NCBI GenBank assembly: GCA_903907665.1 | Contig: CAIVOW010000049.1 | Coordinates: 1-15,073, forward strand | Length of the DNA: 15,073 nucleotides | Direction: 5' to 3' | Source of the DNA: an uncultured Actinomycetes bacterium | GTDB lineage: Bacteria; Actinomycetota; Actinomycetes; Nanopelagicales; Nanopelagicaceae | Part shown: piece after piece, positions 6,666 through 14,231 of the stretch | How the letters are laid out: each line of letters opens with the position of its first letter | Position numbering within the stretch: position 1 is the first letter of the stretch | Notes under the pieces: generated by a model | Seen by the model: the letters and a program-made list of their open reading frames with translations, nothing else | Told to the model about the DNA's origin: nothing | Database searches by the model: none | Made by a program: the position numbers and the translations under genes

Positions 6666-7900
6666 TACATCGAGTCCATAATATGTCGGTTACCTCGGTC
6701 GAAAGTTAAGTAGTTCCACGTCCAATCGGCCACGGTCCCAATCTTATTACGCCCGCCTAAGAGATAGAACAAATGTAAAAATAGCCATGCATACCAAGCC
6801 GGAATACCTACTAATTTAAAACTCTTCACTTCTACGACGGCTTTGTGGCGGCCAATCGTTGCCATTGAACCCTTGTCGCGATAAGCGAAGGGTAGTAAAG
6901 GTTGATTTTTAATAATTCTCCGCAACTGCTGGGCAACGAATTTTCCTTGCTGCAGGGCGACCGGGGCGACCATCGGTAAGAATCGCCCGTCTTTGCCTTT
7001 TATTCCAGCGATGTCACCGATCGCCCACATGTAAGGATAGTTTTTAACTTGAAGAGACTGTTCAACATCTATACGTGAGTTAACAAGCGGGAGGTTTAAT
7101 TGAGCCGCAGTTGGTTCGCCCTGTACGCCAGCAGCCCAAATTATGACCTGTGCTTGAATTGATTCGCCATCTTTAATCTCAATCACTCTGGATTTAATCT
7201 GTGCCACCGCCGTATTGAGGCGAACTTCCACGCCAAGTTTTTCGAGATCTCGCTTTGTCCGTGCCGAAAGGCTCTCTGAGAAACTCGGCAACAAACGTGG
7301 ACCAGCTTCAATTAAATAAATATTTATGTGAGCTGCGGCATGGGCTTGGTCATTTTTCAATGGCCCGCGAACGAGTTCGGCAAAGGCGCCAGCCATTTCA
7401 ACTCCTGTAGGCCCGCCACCAACAACGGCGATTGAAAGCATGCTCTCATCCTCGAAGCGACAGAGATCCTCGAAGCGACGCATCACCTCGGCTCGAATTG
7501 TGATCGCCTCATGAACACTTTTCATCCCCAGAGCATTTTCATGGACGCCTGGGACTCCAAAGTCGGCCGTTACTGATCCCAGTGCGATAACACAGTGATC
7601 GAATGCAAGGGTTTCACTGCTATCCAACTTAATGGTTTTATTTTTGTGGTCAACTGAAATCGGAGATCCCATTCGAAAAGCGACGCCAGTTTTACGAAGC
7701 GCTCCACGGACTGGATGCGCAACGTGATCGGCAGCAAGTCCGGCAGTTGAGACTTGGTACAAAAGTGGGAGAAAAGTTTGAAAATTATGTCGGTCAACAA
7801 GTGTGACTTCGGCAAATTCAGCCATTGCTTTGGCGGCAGTTAGTCCACCAAATCCGGCACCAAGAATAACCACACGCGGTTTTTCAAGTTTCCTTTGCAT
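6665..7900 (-). CDS. ndh: Type II NADH dehydrogenase (NDH-2)
   Basis: NDH-2 is a single-subunit, non-proton-pumping flavoenzyme that oxidises NADH and reduces quinone on the inner face of the membrane. The 411-residue product has the FAD-binding GAGFGG (14-19), the quinone-site type segment FLPLLYQVSTAGL (43-55), the NADH-binding GGGPTG (161-166), and the second FAD motif AIGD near 294. The C-terminal part has a hydrophobic stretch (WYAWLFLHLFYLLGG) expected for peripheral membrane attachment. ATG 7900 is preceded at 7 bases by a TAGACT hexamer, and no Shine-Dalgarno is present, so a leaderless mRNA is likely. The gene diverges from the SDR gene with only 24 bases between start codons. An alpha/beta hydrolase gene follows with a one-base overlap. 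Confidence 0.93.
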   Translation of the reverse strand: MQRKLEKPRVVILGAGFGGLTAAKAMAEFAEVTLVDRHNFQTFLPLLYQVSTAGLAADHVAHPVRGALRKTGVAFRMGSPISVDHKNKTIKLDSSETLAFDHCVIALGSVTADFGVPGVHENALGMKSVHEAITIRAEVMRRFEDLCRFEDESMLSIAVVGGGPTGVEMAGAFAELVRGPLKNDQAHAAAHINIYLIEAGPRLLPSFSESLSARTKRDLEKLGVEVRLNTAVAQIKSRVIEIKDGESIQAQVIIWAAGVQGEPTAAQLNLPLVNSRIDVEQSLQVKNYPYMWAIGDIAGIKGKDGRFLPMVAPVALQQGKFVAQQLRRIIKNQPLLPFAYRDKGSMATIGRHKAVVEVKSFKLVGIPAWYAWLFLHLFYLLGGRNKIGTVADWTWNYLTFDRGNRHIMDSM

Positions 7901-7907
7901 GCGCCTG

Positions 7908-7913
7908 AGTCTA
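7908..7913 (-). promoter_or_regulatory. Leaderless -10 of ndh (TAGACT)
   Basis: Read on the minus strand, TAGACT is followed by the 7 bases CAGGCGC and then the ndh ATG. Its first two bases are the same TA base pairs as the -10 of the divergent SDR gene. Confidence 0.6.
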
Positions 7914-7917
7914 GGCT
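7912..7917 (+). promoter_or_regulatory. Leaderless -10 of the SDR gene (TAGGCT)
   Basis: TAGGCT is followed by the 7 bases TCTAAGC and then ATG 7925. No Shine-Dalgarno is present. This favours ATG 7925 over the in-frame TTG at 7895. Confidence 0.6.
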
Positions 7918-7924
7918 TCTAAGC

Positions 7925-9403
7925 ATGAGTGCTCCAACCCAAAACCGTAGATACCTGATTACTGGCGCATCTGGCTATGTAGGAGGTCGATTAGTTCGCG
8001 CTTTAGTCGATGAAAAATTTGATATTCGAATTCTCGTGCGTGATCGCAACAAAGTAAAAGGCCAGCCATGGGCAAGTGCGGTAGAAACCTGTGAAGGCAG
8101 TGCTGAAAGTCGTAGTGACTTAGATCGGGCTTTAGCTGGAATTCACACCGCATATTACTTATTGCATTCAATTAATTTAGGTCCGAACTTCCAAGAAATT
8201 GAAGCAGAGATGGCACGCGATTTTGCGCGAGCCGCCGAAGCCGCTGGTGTATCTCAGATTGTTTATTTGGGTGGCATCGCAAACGATGTAAATATCAGCA
8301 AGCATTTGGCATCGCGCGCTCGTACAGGTGCAGAATTAGCAAGCACATCGGTCCCAGTGATGGAGTTACGCGCTGGAATCATTATTGGATCGGGTTCGGC
8401 TAGCTTTGAAATGTTGCGCCATTTAACTCATCGCTTACCAATCATGACAACACCCAAATGGGTTATGAACAGAACTCACCCGATTGCTATTCGTGATGTC
8501 CTGTATTACTTAAAGAATGCCGCAATTTTAAAGGAGCCCGTGGGGAGAGTTTTTGATATCGGTGGGCCAGAAGTACTCACATATGCCGACATGATGCAGA
8601 AGTTTGCCAAACTCTCTGGATTAAAGAAGCGTTGGATAATTAAAGTTCCAGTGCTAACGCCAGGACTTTCTAGTTTATGGATTGGTTTAGTTACACCTGT
8701 TCCAACATCCCTTGCGCGACCACTTGTCGGATCTTTAATCAGTGAAGTTGTTGCAGATCCAGCCAAGAGTATTGATGCACTTATTCCGCCTCCCGCAGAA
8801 GGACTTACAGATGTAGCAACTGCAATTAATTTAGCGCTTTCTAAAATTAACGAACACGGTGTTGAAACCCGATGGTCGGATGCAACTGTGCCAACTGCGC
8901 CATGGCAAAAAGCCCAAGGAGATCCGGAATGGGCTGGTGAAAGTGTTTTAAGCGATCGACGAGAAGCTGTTACCGATGTTGATATCGAAAAAATTTGGCG
9001 CCAAATTGAGGGCATCGGTGGAGAGCACGGATGGTTTGGATCAGATTTCTTGTGGTGGGGGCGTGGAGTTTTAGATCGTTTTGTAGGTGGCGTTGGCTTA
9101 CGCCGTGGGCGTCGCGATCCAGATTATTTACGCGTTGGTGAGAGTTTAGATTTTTGGAGAGTTGAAGCTCTCGAGCAAGGACATCACTTGAAACTTTATG
9201 CTGAAATGGTTTTGCCTGGCAAAGCCTGGCTGGAGTTCACAGTTTCACAAGAAAATGGGAAAACTCGAATTGTTCAGGAGGCTACTTTTAATCCACGGGG
9301 TCTTGGTGGGCAGCTATATTGGTATGCAATCTCTCCATTCCACTTCTTCGTTTTTCCAACTATGCTTCGAAATATTATTAAAAAGGCGGCCAAAAGTGCA
9401 TGA
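7925..9403 (+). CDS. NAD(P)-binding SDR-type protein with C-terminal DUF2867
   Basis: This is a 492-residue protein. The N-terminal half is an atypical/extended short-chain dehydrogenase fold with the nucleotide-binding GASGYVG (14-20), resembling NmrA/YbjT-like proteins. The C-terminal third (from about 340) carries the WFGSDFLWWGRGVLDRFVGG and GLRRGRRDPDYLRVGESLDFW type motifs of DUF2867, ending in a hydrophobic YWYAISPFHFFVFPTMLR segment. This two-domain layout is widespread in bacteria, with no settled function; a redox or sensor role with NAD(P)H is inference. The start at ATG 7925 is supported by the leaderless -10, the lack of any Shine-Dalgarno, and the Rossmann motif beginning about 10 residues in. 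It overlaps the decarboxylase gene by 8 bases and is very likely co-transcribed with it. Confidence 0.88.
   Translation: MSAPTQNRRYLITGASGYVGGRLVRALVDEKFDIRILVRDRNKVKGQPWASAVETCEGSAESRSDLDRALAGIHTAYYLLHSINLGPNFQEIEAEMARDFARAAEAAGVSQIVYLGGIANDVNISKHLASRARTGAELASTSVPVMELRAGIIIGSGSASFEMLRHLTHRLPIMTTPKWVMNRTHPIAIRDVLYYLKNAAILKEPVGRVFDIGGPEVLTYADMMQKFAKLSGLKKRWIIKVPVLTPGLSSLWIGLVTPVPTSLARPLVGSLISEVVADPAKSIDALIPPPAEGLTDVATAINLALSKINEHGVETRWSDATVPTAPWQKAQGDPEWAGESVLSDRREAVTDVDIEKIWRQIEGIGGEHGWFGSDFLWWGRGVLDRFVGGVGLRRGRRDPDYLRVGESLDFWRVEALEQGHHLKLYAEMVLPGKAWLEFTVSQENGKTRIVQEATFNPRGLGGQLYWYAISPFHFFVFPTMLRNIIKKAAKSA
9383..9389 (+). promoter_or_regulatory. Shine-Dalgarno of the decarboxylase gene (decides a GTG start)
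   Basis: AAGGCGG, one mismatch from AAGGAGG, lies 6 bases before GTG 9396, inside the end of the SDR gene. It supports the GTG over the much more upstream ATG 9198 in the same open frame. Confidence 0.65.
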
Positions 9404-10742
9404 ATTCACGGCCGAGGTTGAGGCTCTTGCCCAAGAAGTGTTGGCCTACAGTCTGGATCGACTAAAAAATGATCCTCCACTCGATGGACCGCGCACGGCA
9501 GAAGATTTATTTTCAGAAGTCGGCAACACAATTACCGCTCGCGGGCTAGGTGGACATCACGCCCTTGAAGTTTTCACGAGTGTTTTAGCGAAAGCATGTA
9601 TTTCTACTGATCACCCTCGCAACTTGGCTTTTATTCCATCGGCACCGAGTGAGTATGCAAACCTTTTCGATTTAGTTGTTGGCGCAAGCGCACTCTATGG
9701 CGGATCATGGCAAGAGGGAGCAGGTGCGGTCTTTGCTGAAAACCAAGCGCTGCGTTGGTTGTCAGATTTAGCCGGATTGCCACAATCGGCCGGCGGAGTT
9801 TTTGTTCAAGGTGGCACGATGGGAAATCTTTCAGCACTAGTTGTCGCCCGAGCAGAGGCGCGTAAAAAACACCCGCAAGCGACGCGTTGGGTAATCGCTT
9901 GCAGCGAAGAGGCGCACTCTTCAATTGTTACCGCTGCAAATGTTATGGATGTAGATGTATTGAAAGTGCCTGTTGCTGCTAATGGAAAGTTGATGGGATC
10001 GGCCGTTGCTGCAGCAATCGATGAACTTCATGCAACAACTAGTTCCCGCGTTTTTGCTGTTGTGGCAACTTCGGGTACAACTAATTTAGGAATTATCGAT
10101 GATTTAAAGGGAATCGGCACCGCCGCGCATGATCGTGGCGTGTGGTTTCATGTTGATGGCGCTTATGGATTAGCGGCGTTATGTGCACCCTCGGTACGCG
10201 CGAAATTTGATGGCGTTGAAGAGGCCGATTCATTTATAGTTGACCCCCATAAATGGTTATTTGCACCCTTTGATGCATGTGCACTTATTTATCGAGAACC
10301 CGAACTTGCTCGCGCAGCACATACACAACACGCTTCGTACTTAGATACTTTAAAAGATGGCGCCTGGTCGCCATCTGATTACGCAATTCAATTAACGCGG
10401 CGCACGCGCGGCTTACCATTTTGGTTTTCATTAGCAGCACATGGCACAGATGCATATACCGATGCAATGGAGCACACCATTACCGTTGCACAAGCCGCTG
10501 CAGAATTAGTGCGAGCGCATCCTCATCTTGAATTAATTTGTGAACCCGAACTTTCGATAGTTGCATTTGTTCGCAAAGGGTGGGAGGCAAAGGATTATCA
10601 CAACTGGTCGGATCAATTACTTGCCGATCAAGTTGGTTTCATTCCGCCGTCATCGCATCACGGCCAACCAATTCTGCGATTTGCAATTGTTAACCCTTGG
10701 ACGAAAGTGAGCGATATCGAGATGATTTTAAGTAGGTTGTAA
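9396..10742 (+). CDS. PLP-dependent group II amino acid decarboxylase family protein
   Basis: This 448-residue fold-type I PLP enzyme of the group II decarboxylase family (glutamate, aromatic amino acid, histidine decarboxylases) releases CO2 from an amino acid to give an amine. H174 in EEAHSS should stack on the PLP ring, D254 in HVDGAYG should bind the pyridine nitrogen, and K286 in DPHKWLF should form the Schiff base. The overall pattern looks more like aromatic-L-amino-acid decarboxylases than GadB, but the substrate is not certain, and some family members are aldehyde synthases or transaminase-like. The frame is open upstream to ATG 9198, but that stretch lies inside the SDR coding sequence and reads as non-family sequence. 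GTG 9396 with its Shine-Dalgarno gives the normal family length. It is coupled to the SDR gene. Confidence 0.88.
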   Translation: MHEFTAEVEALAQEVLAYSLDRLKNDPPLDGPRTAEDLFSEVGNTITARGLGGHHALEVFTSVLAKACISTDHPRNLAFIPSAPSEYANLFDLVVGASALYGGSWQEGAGAVFAENQALRWLSDLAGLPQSAGGVFVQGGTMGNLSALVVARAEARKKHPQATRWVIACSEEAHSSIVTAANVMDVDVLKVPVAANGKLMGSAVAAAIDELHATTSSRVFAVVATSGTTNLGIIDDLKGIGTAAHDRGVWFHVDGAYGLAALCAPSVRAKFDGVEEADSFIVDPHKWLFAPFDACALIYREPELARAAHTQHASYLDTLKDGAWSPSDYAIQLTRRTRGLPFWFSLAAHGTDAYTDAMEHTITVAQAAAELVRAHPHLELICEPELSIVAFVRKGWEAKDYHNWSDQLLADQVGFIPPSSHHGQPILRFAIVNPWTKVSDIEMILSRL

Positions 10743-10769
10743 ATCCCACACTTTCGCGCTTGCCCCCGA

Positions 10770-10775
10770 TACGAT
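10770..10775 (+). promoter_or_regulatory. Leaderless -10 of the DUF3263 gene (TACGAT)
   Basis: TACGAT is followed by the 7 bases TAGCATC and then ATG 10783. There is no Shine-Dalgarno, and this signal favours ATG 10783 over the in-frame ATG at 10807. Confidence 0.6.
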
Positions 10776-10782
10776 TAGCATC

Positions 10783-11046
10783 ATGTCCGCACAAGAAGAG
10801 CCAACAATGCACAGCGGCTTAAGCGATTTAGAAACCCGCATCCTTGATTTTGAAGGCAGTTGGTGGCGCTACGCCGGGGCTAAAGAGGCGGCAATTAAAG
10901 AGCTTTTCGACCTGAGCGCTGCCCGCTACTACCAACTCCTCAATGATTTGATTGACCGGGAAGATGCCCTAATGGCCGCTCCCATGCTGGTAAAACGCCT
11001 TCGCCGCCTGCGCGAGGCCCGTATGTCCACCCGTATCGCCCGCTAA
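10783..11046 (+). CDS. DUF3263 family small protein
   Basis: This is an 87-residue actinobacterial protein of the DUF3263 family. The core LSDLETRILDFEGSWWRYAGAK (14-35) followed by ELFDLSAARYYQLLNDLID and MLVKRLRRLR is typical. The central segment looks like a small helix-turn-helix, suggesting DNA binding, but the function is unknown. The C-terminus is strongly basic. Related genes sit near groEL2 in other actinobacteria; there a LytR_C-type gene usually lies between, and it is missing here. The first 8 residues (before M9) are weakly conserved, so the start depends mainly on the leaderless -10 signal. groEL has its own promoter beginning 15 bases after this stop codon. Confidence 0.88.
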   Translation: MSAQEEPTMHSGLSDLETRILDFEGSWWRYAGAKEAAIKELFDLSAARYYQLLNDLIDREDALMAAPMLVKRLRRLREARMSTRIAR

Positions 11047-11060
11047 CCCTCCTCGCCGTT

Positions 11061-11089
11061 TTGCGCACCGGAAATAACTCCTCTAGATT
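11061..11089 (+). promoter_or_regulatory. groEL promoter (TTGCGC-N17-TAGATT)
   Basis: The -35 TTGCGC (11061-11066) and -10 TAGATT (11084-11089) are separated by 17 bases. The predicted transcription start, about 11096, falls on the first bases of the CIRCE operator, which is the expected arrangement for repression by HrcA. Confidence 0.75.
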
Positions 11090-11094
11090 TGGCG

Positions 11095-12787
<1,693 letters not shown>

Positions 12788-12814
12788 GCCCATATTCACT
12801 CAGTAGTTACGCTT

Positions 12815-12854
12815 AACGCCGTCCCCAATTAACGCGGGGGCGGCGTTCTGCTTT
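12815..12854 (+). terminator. Rho-independent terminator of groEL
   Basis: AACGCCGTCCCC (12815-12826) pairs with GGGGGCGGCGTT (12836-12847) over 12 bp with one G-T wobble and a 9-base loop, followed by CTGCTTT. The stem is GC-rich and strong; the T-tract is short. Its last T is also the first base of the next gene's -10 hexamer. Confidence 0.85.
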
Positions 12855-12859
12855 ACCCT
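12854..12859 (+). promoter_or_regulatory. Leaderless -10 of the DUF3027 gene (TACCCT)
   Basis: TACCCT is followed by the 6 bases ATGCAC and then ATG 12866. This spacing favours ATG 12866 over ATG 12860. The -35 region, if used, would lie inside the groEL terminator hairpin. Confidence 0.5.
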
Positions 12860-12865
12860 ATGCAC

Positions 12866-13585
12866 ATGGCAAAGAAATCATTAGCGAAAAAAGCGGCAAC
12901 TACTACTGCGCCTTTTGATGCAAAAAATCTTGCCCACACTGCAATTTTTGATCATGCCGAAAAGCGCGAACACGTTGGCGCTTTCATCTCAGTTGATTTT
13001 GATGATGAGAACCGCGTTGCAACATATTTGTTTGAAGCAAACCTTGCCGGATATAAAGGTTGGCGTTGGTGCGTCACCATTGCAAAAGTTGATGCCGATG
13101 CAACACCAACTGTTTGCGATTTAGTAGTTCTTCCAGGCCCTGATGCATTACTTGCACCGGAATGGATTCCTTATCGTGATCGCATTCAACCTGGCGATGT
13201 TGGTGTTGGTGACATTGTTCCAAGTTCACTTGATGACACACGTTTAGTTCCAGGACAAGCAGCACTTCCAGCTGATGAAGATTTAGATACTGCAATGGCA
13301 GTTGAATTAGGTTTTGGTCGTGCACGAGTAATGTCGATTGAAGGCCGTGATCAAGCTGCAAAGCGTTGGTATGACGGAGACCGTGGACCGAAAGCCCCAT
13401 TGGCACAAGCTGCACCAAAGCCATGTCATTCATGCGGATTCTTTATTCCAATTGCAGGCTCATTACGCGCAACCTTTGGCGTATGCGCAAATGCAATTTC
13501 ACCTGATGATGCACGCGTAGTCTCCGTTGATCATGGATGTGGCGCGCACTCGGAAGCGACCTTCAACGCACCTCTGATAAACTAA
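12866..13585 (+). CDS. DUF3027 family protein with a candidate zinc site
   Basis: This 239-residue actinobacterial DUF3027 protein starts with a lysine/alanine-rich tail (MAKKSLAKKAATTT). It contains the family segments FEANLAGYKGWRWCVT and a C-terminal cysteine-containing module: CHSCGF (C187, C190), FGVC (C207) and DHGCGAHSE (H223, C225, H228). Four cysteines plus two histidines suggest metal, probably zinc, binding. That is inference, and the biochemical role is unknown. An alternative start at ATG 12860 would add two residues; 12866 is preferred because it lies 6 bases from TACCCT. There is no Shine-Dalgarno. The csp gene follows after 61 bases on the same strand. Confidence 0.85.
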   Translation: MAKKSLAKKAATTTAPFDAKNLAHTAIFDHAEKREHVGAFISVDFDDENRVATYLFEANLAGYKGWRWCVTIAKVDADATPTVCDLVVLPGPDALLAPEWIPYRDRIQPGDVGVGDIVPSSLDDTRLVPGQAALPADEDLDTAMAVELGFGRARVMSIEGRDQAAKRWYDGDRGPKAPLAQAAPKPCHSCGFFIPIAGSLRATFGVCANAISPDDARVVSVDHGCGAHSEATFNAPLIN

Positions 13586-13632
13586 AGCCCTGACCGCAAC
13601 CCCCGCGGCTTAAACGAATAAACGAAATTAGC

Positions 13633-13638
13633 AAGGAG
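13633..13638 (+). promoter_or_regulatory. Shine-Dalgarno of the cold-shock gene
   Basis: AAGGAG lies 8 bases before ATG 13647. The 61-base gap upstream contains a weak inverted repeat (CCGC 13594-13597 / GCGG 13605-13608) but no convincing promoter or terminator. Confidence 0.8.
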
Positions 13639-13646
13639 CCCTCCCC

Positions 13647-14030
13647 ATGCCTACAGGACGCGTTAAATGGTTCTCCCTAGAAAAAGGTTTCGGCTTTATT
13701 GCAAATGATGAAGGCGAAGATGTTTACCTTGCTGCTTCATCACTTCCTGAAGGTATTGCAACAGTAAAGCCTGGAACAAAGTTGGAATTCAGCATTGCTG
13801 ATTCACGTCGCGGACCACAAGCATTGTCAGTGCATGTTATTGATGCGCCACCATCACTTGCTGAAAACTCACGAGTTAATCCTGATGATTTAGCAGCAAT
13901 GATTGAAGACACAATTAAAATTTTGGATCGCGTTGGAAATGGTTTGCGTCATGGACGTCATCCATCATCAACTGAATCAGAGCGTTTAGGCCGTGTTTTG
14001 CGCGGTATCGCTACTCAGCTCGAAGCGTAA
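13647..14030 (+). CDS. CspB-like cold-shock domain protein with C-terminal extension
   Basis: This is a 127-residue protein. Residues 1-66 are a cold-shock domain (OB fold, binds single-stranded RNA/DNA) with the RNP1 motif KGFGFI at 13-18. The RNP2 region reads DVYLAAS where classical CspA-type proteins have DVFVHFS, so the histidine and second phenylalanine of the nucleic-acid face are both alanine. A C-terminal extension of about 60 residues (PPSLAENSRVNPDDLAAM onward), probably helical, replaces the usual short end. The combination resembles mycobacterial Rv0871 (CspB), which as I recall shares the extension and a degenerate RNP2. Its stop codon TAA directly abuts the stop of the convergent DUF2530 gene. 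Confidence 0.88.
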   Translation: MPTGRVKWFSLEKGFGFIANDEGEDVYLAASSLPEGIATVKPGTKLEFSIADSRRGPQALSVHVIDAPPSLAENSRVNPDDLAAMIEDTIKILDRVGNGLRHGRHPSSTESERLGRVLRGIATQLEA

Positions 14031-14219
14031 TTAAATTCCGCTGCGTTTATTGCGGCGAATTGAATAACGGATTCCCATCAGTCCAAAGATGGTTCCAGCC
14101 ACGCACGTCCAGATGATTTTCGCTTCGGCACCAACGGCAATTGTGATTACTACAGCAATAACCCAGCACATAGTCCCAATTGCTACTAAGGTTACGACTG
14201 AGCGAATATTTGAAGCCAT
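14031..14219 (-). CDS. DUF2530 family small membrane protein
   Basis: This 62-residue protein has two predicted transmembrane helices, at about residues 8-30 and 34-53, and a basic end (RRNKRSGI) that should face the cytoplasm. The pattern fits the actinobacterial DUF2530 family, of unknown function. ATG 14219 is preceded at 6 bases by TACTCT on the minus strand, indicating a leaderless mRNA; no Shine-Dalgarno is present. It diverges from the MFS gene with only 12 bases between start codons, and its stop codon touches the stop of the csp gene. Co-occurrence with the MFS gene may reflect shared regulation, but no functional link is known. Confidence 0.8.
   Translation of the reverse strand: MASNIRSVVTLVAIGTMCWVIAVVITIAVGAEAKIIWTCVAGTIFGLMGIRYSIRRNKRSGI
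14034..14061. terminator. Weak hairpin at the csp / DUF2530 convergence
   Basis: AATTCCGC (14034-14041) can pair with GCGGCGAATT (14052-14061) over 8 bp with a 2-base bulge, just after the csp stop and inside the end of DUF2530. There is no T-tract. It may help stop the csp transcript, or it may be chance. Confidence 0.25.
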
Positions 14220-14225
14220 GAGAGA

Positions 14226-14231
14226 AGAGTA
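14226..14231 (-). promoter_or_regulatory. Leaderless -10 of DUF2530 (TACTCT)
   Basis: Read on the minus strand, TACTCT is followed by TCTCTC and then the DUF2530 ATG. The hexamer directly abuts the ATG of the divergent MFS gene (14232). Confidence 0.5.

Noticed and set aside
7895..7924. TTG start for the SDR gene giving ten extra residues
   Set aside because: It would overlap the ndh start, has no Shine-Dalgarno, and lies upstream of the -10 that points to ATG 7925.
8506..9015. 169-codon minus-strand open frame
   Set aside because: It is antisense to the SDR/DUF2867 gene, which has recognisable domains throughout.
9198..9395. Upstream extension of the decarboxylase reading frame to ATG 9198
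   Set aside because: The stretch is an alternate frame inside the SDR coding sequence, does not look like decarboxylase sequence, and GTG 9396 has a good Shine-Dalgarno.
13074..13433. Gln/His/Leu-rich minus-strand open frame
   Set aside because: It is antisense to DUF3027; the skewed composition follows from GCA/CCA/GTT-rich codons on the coding strand.
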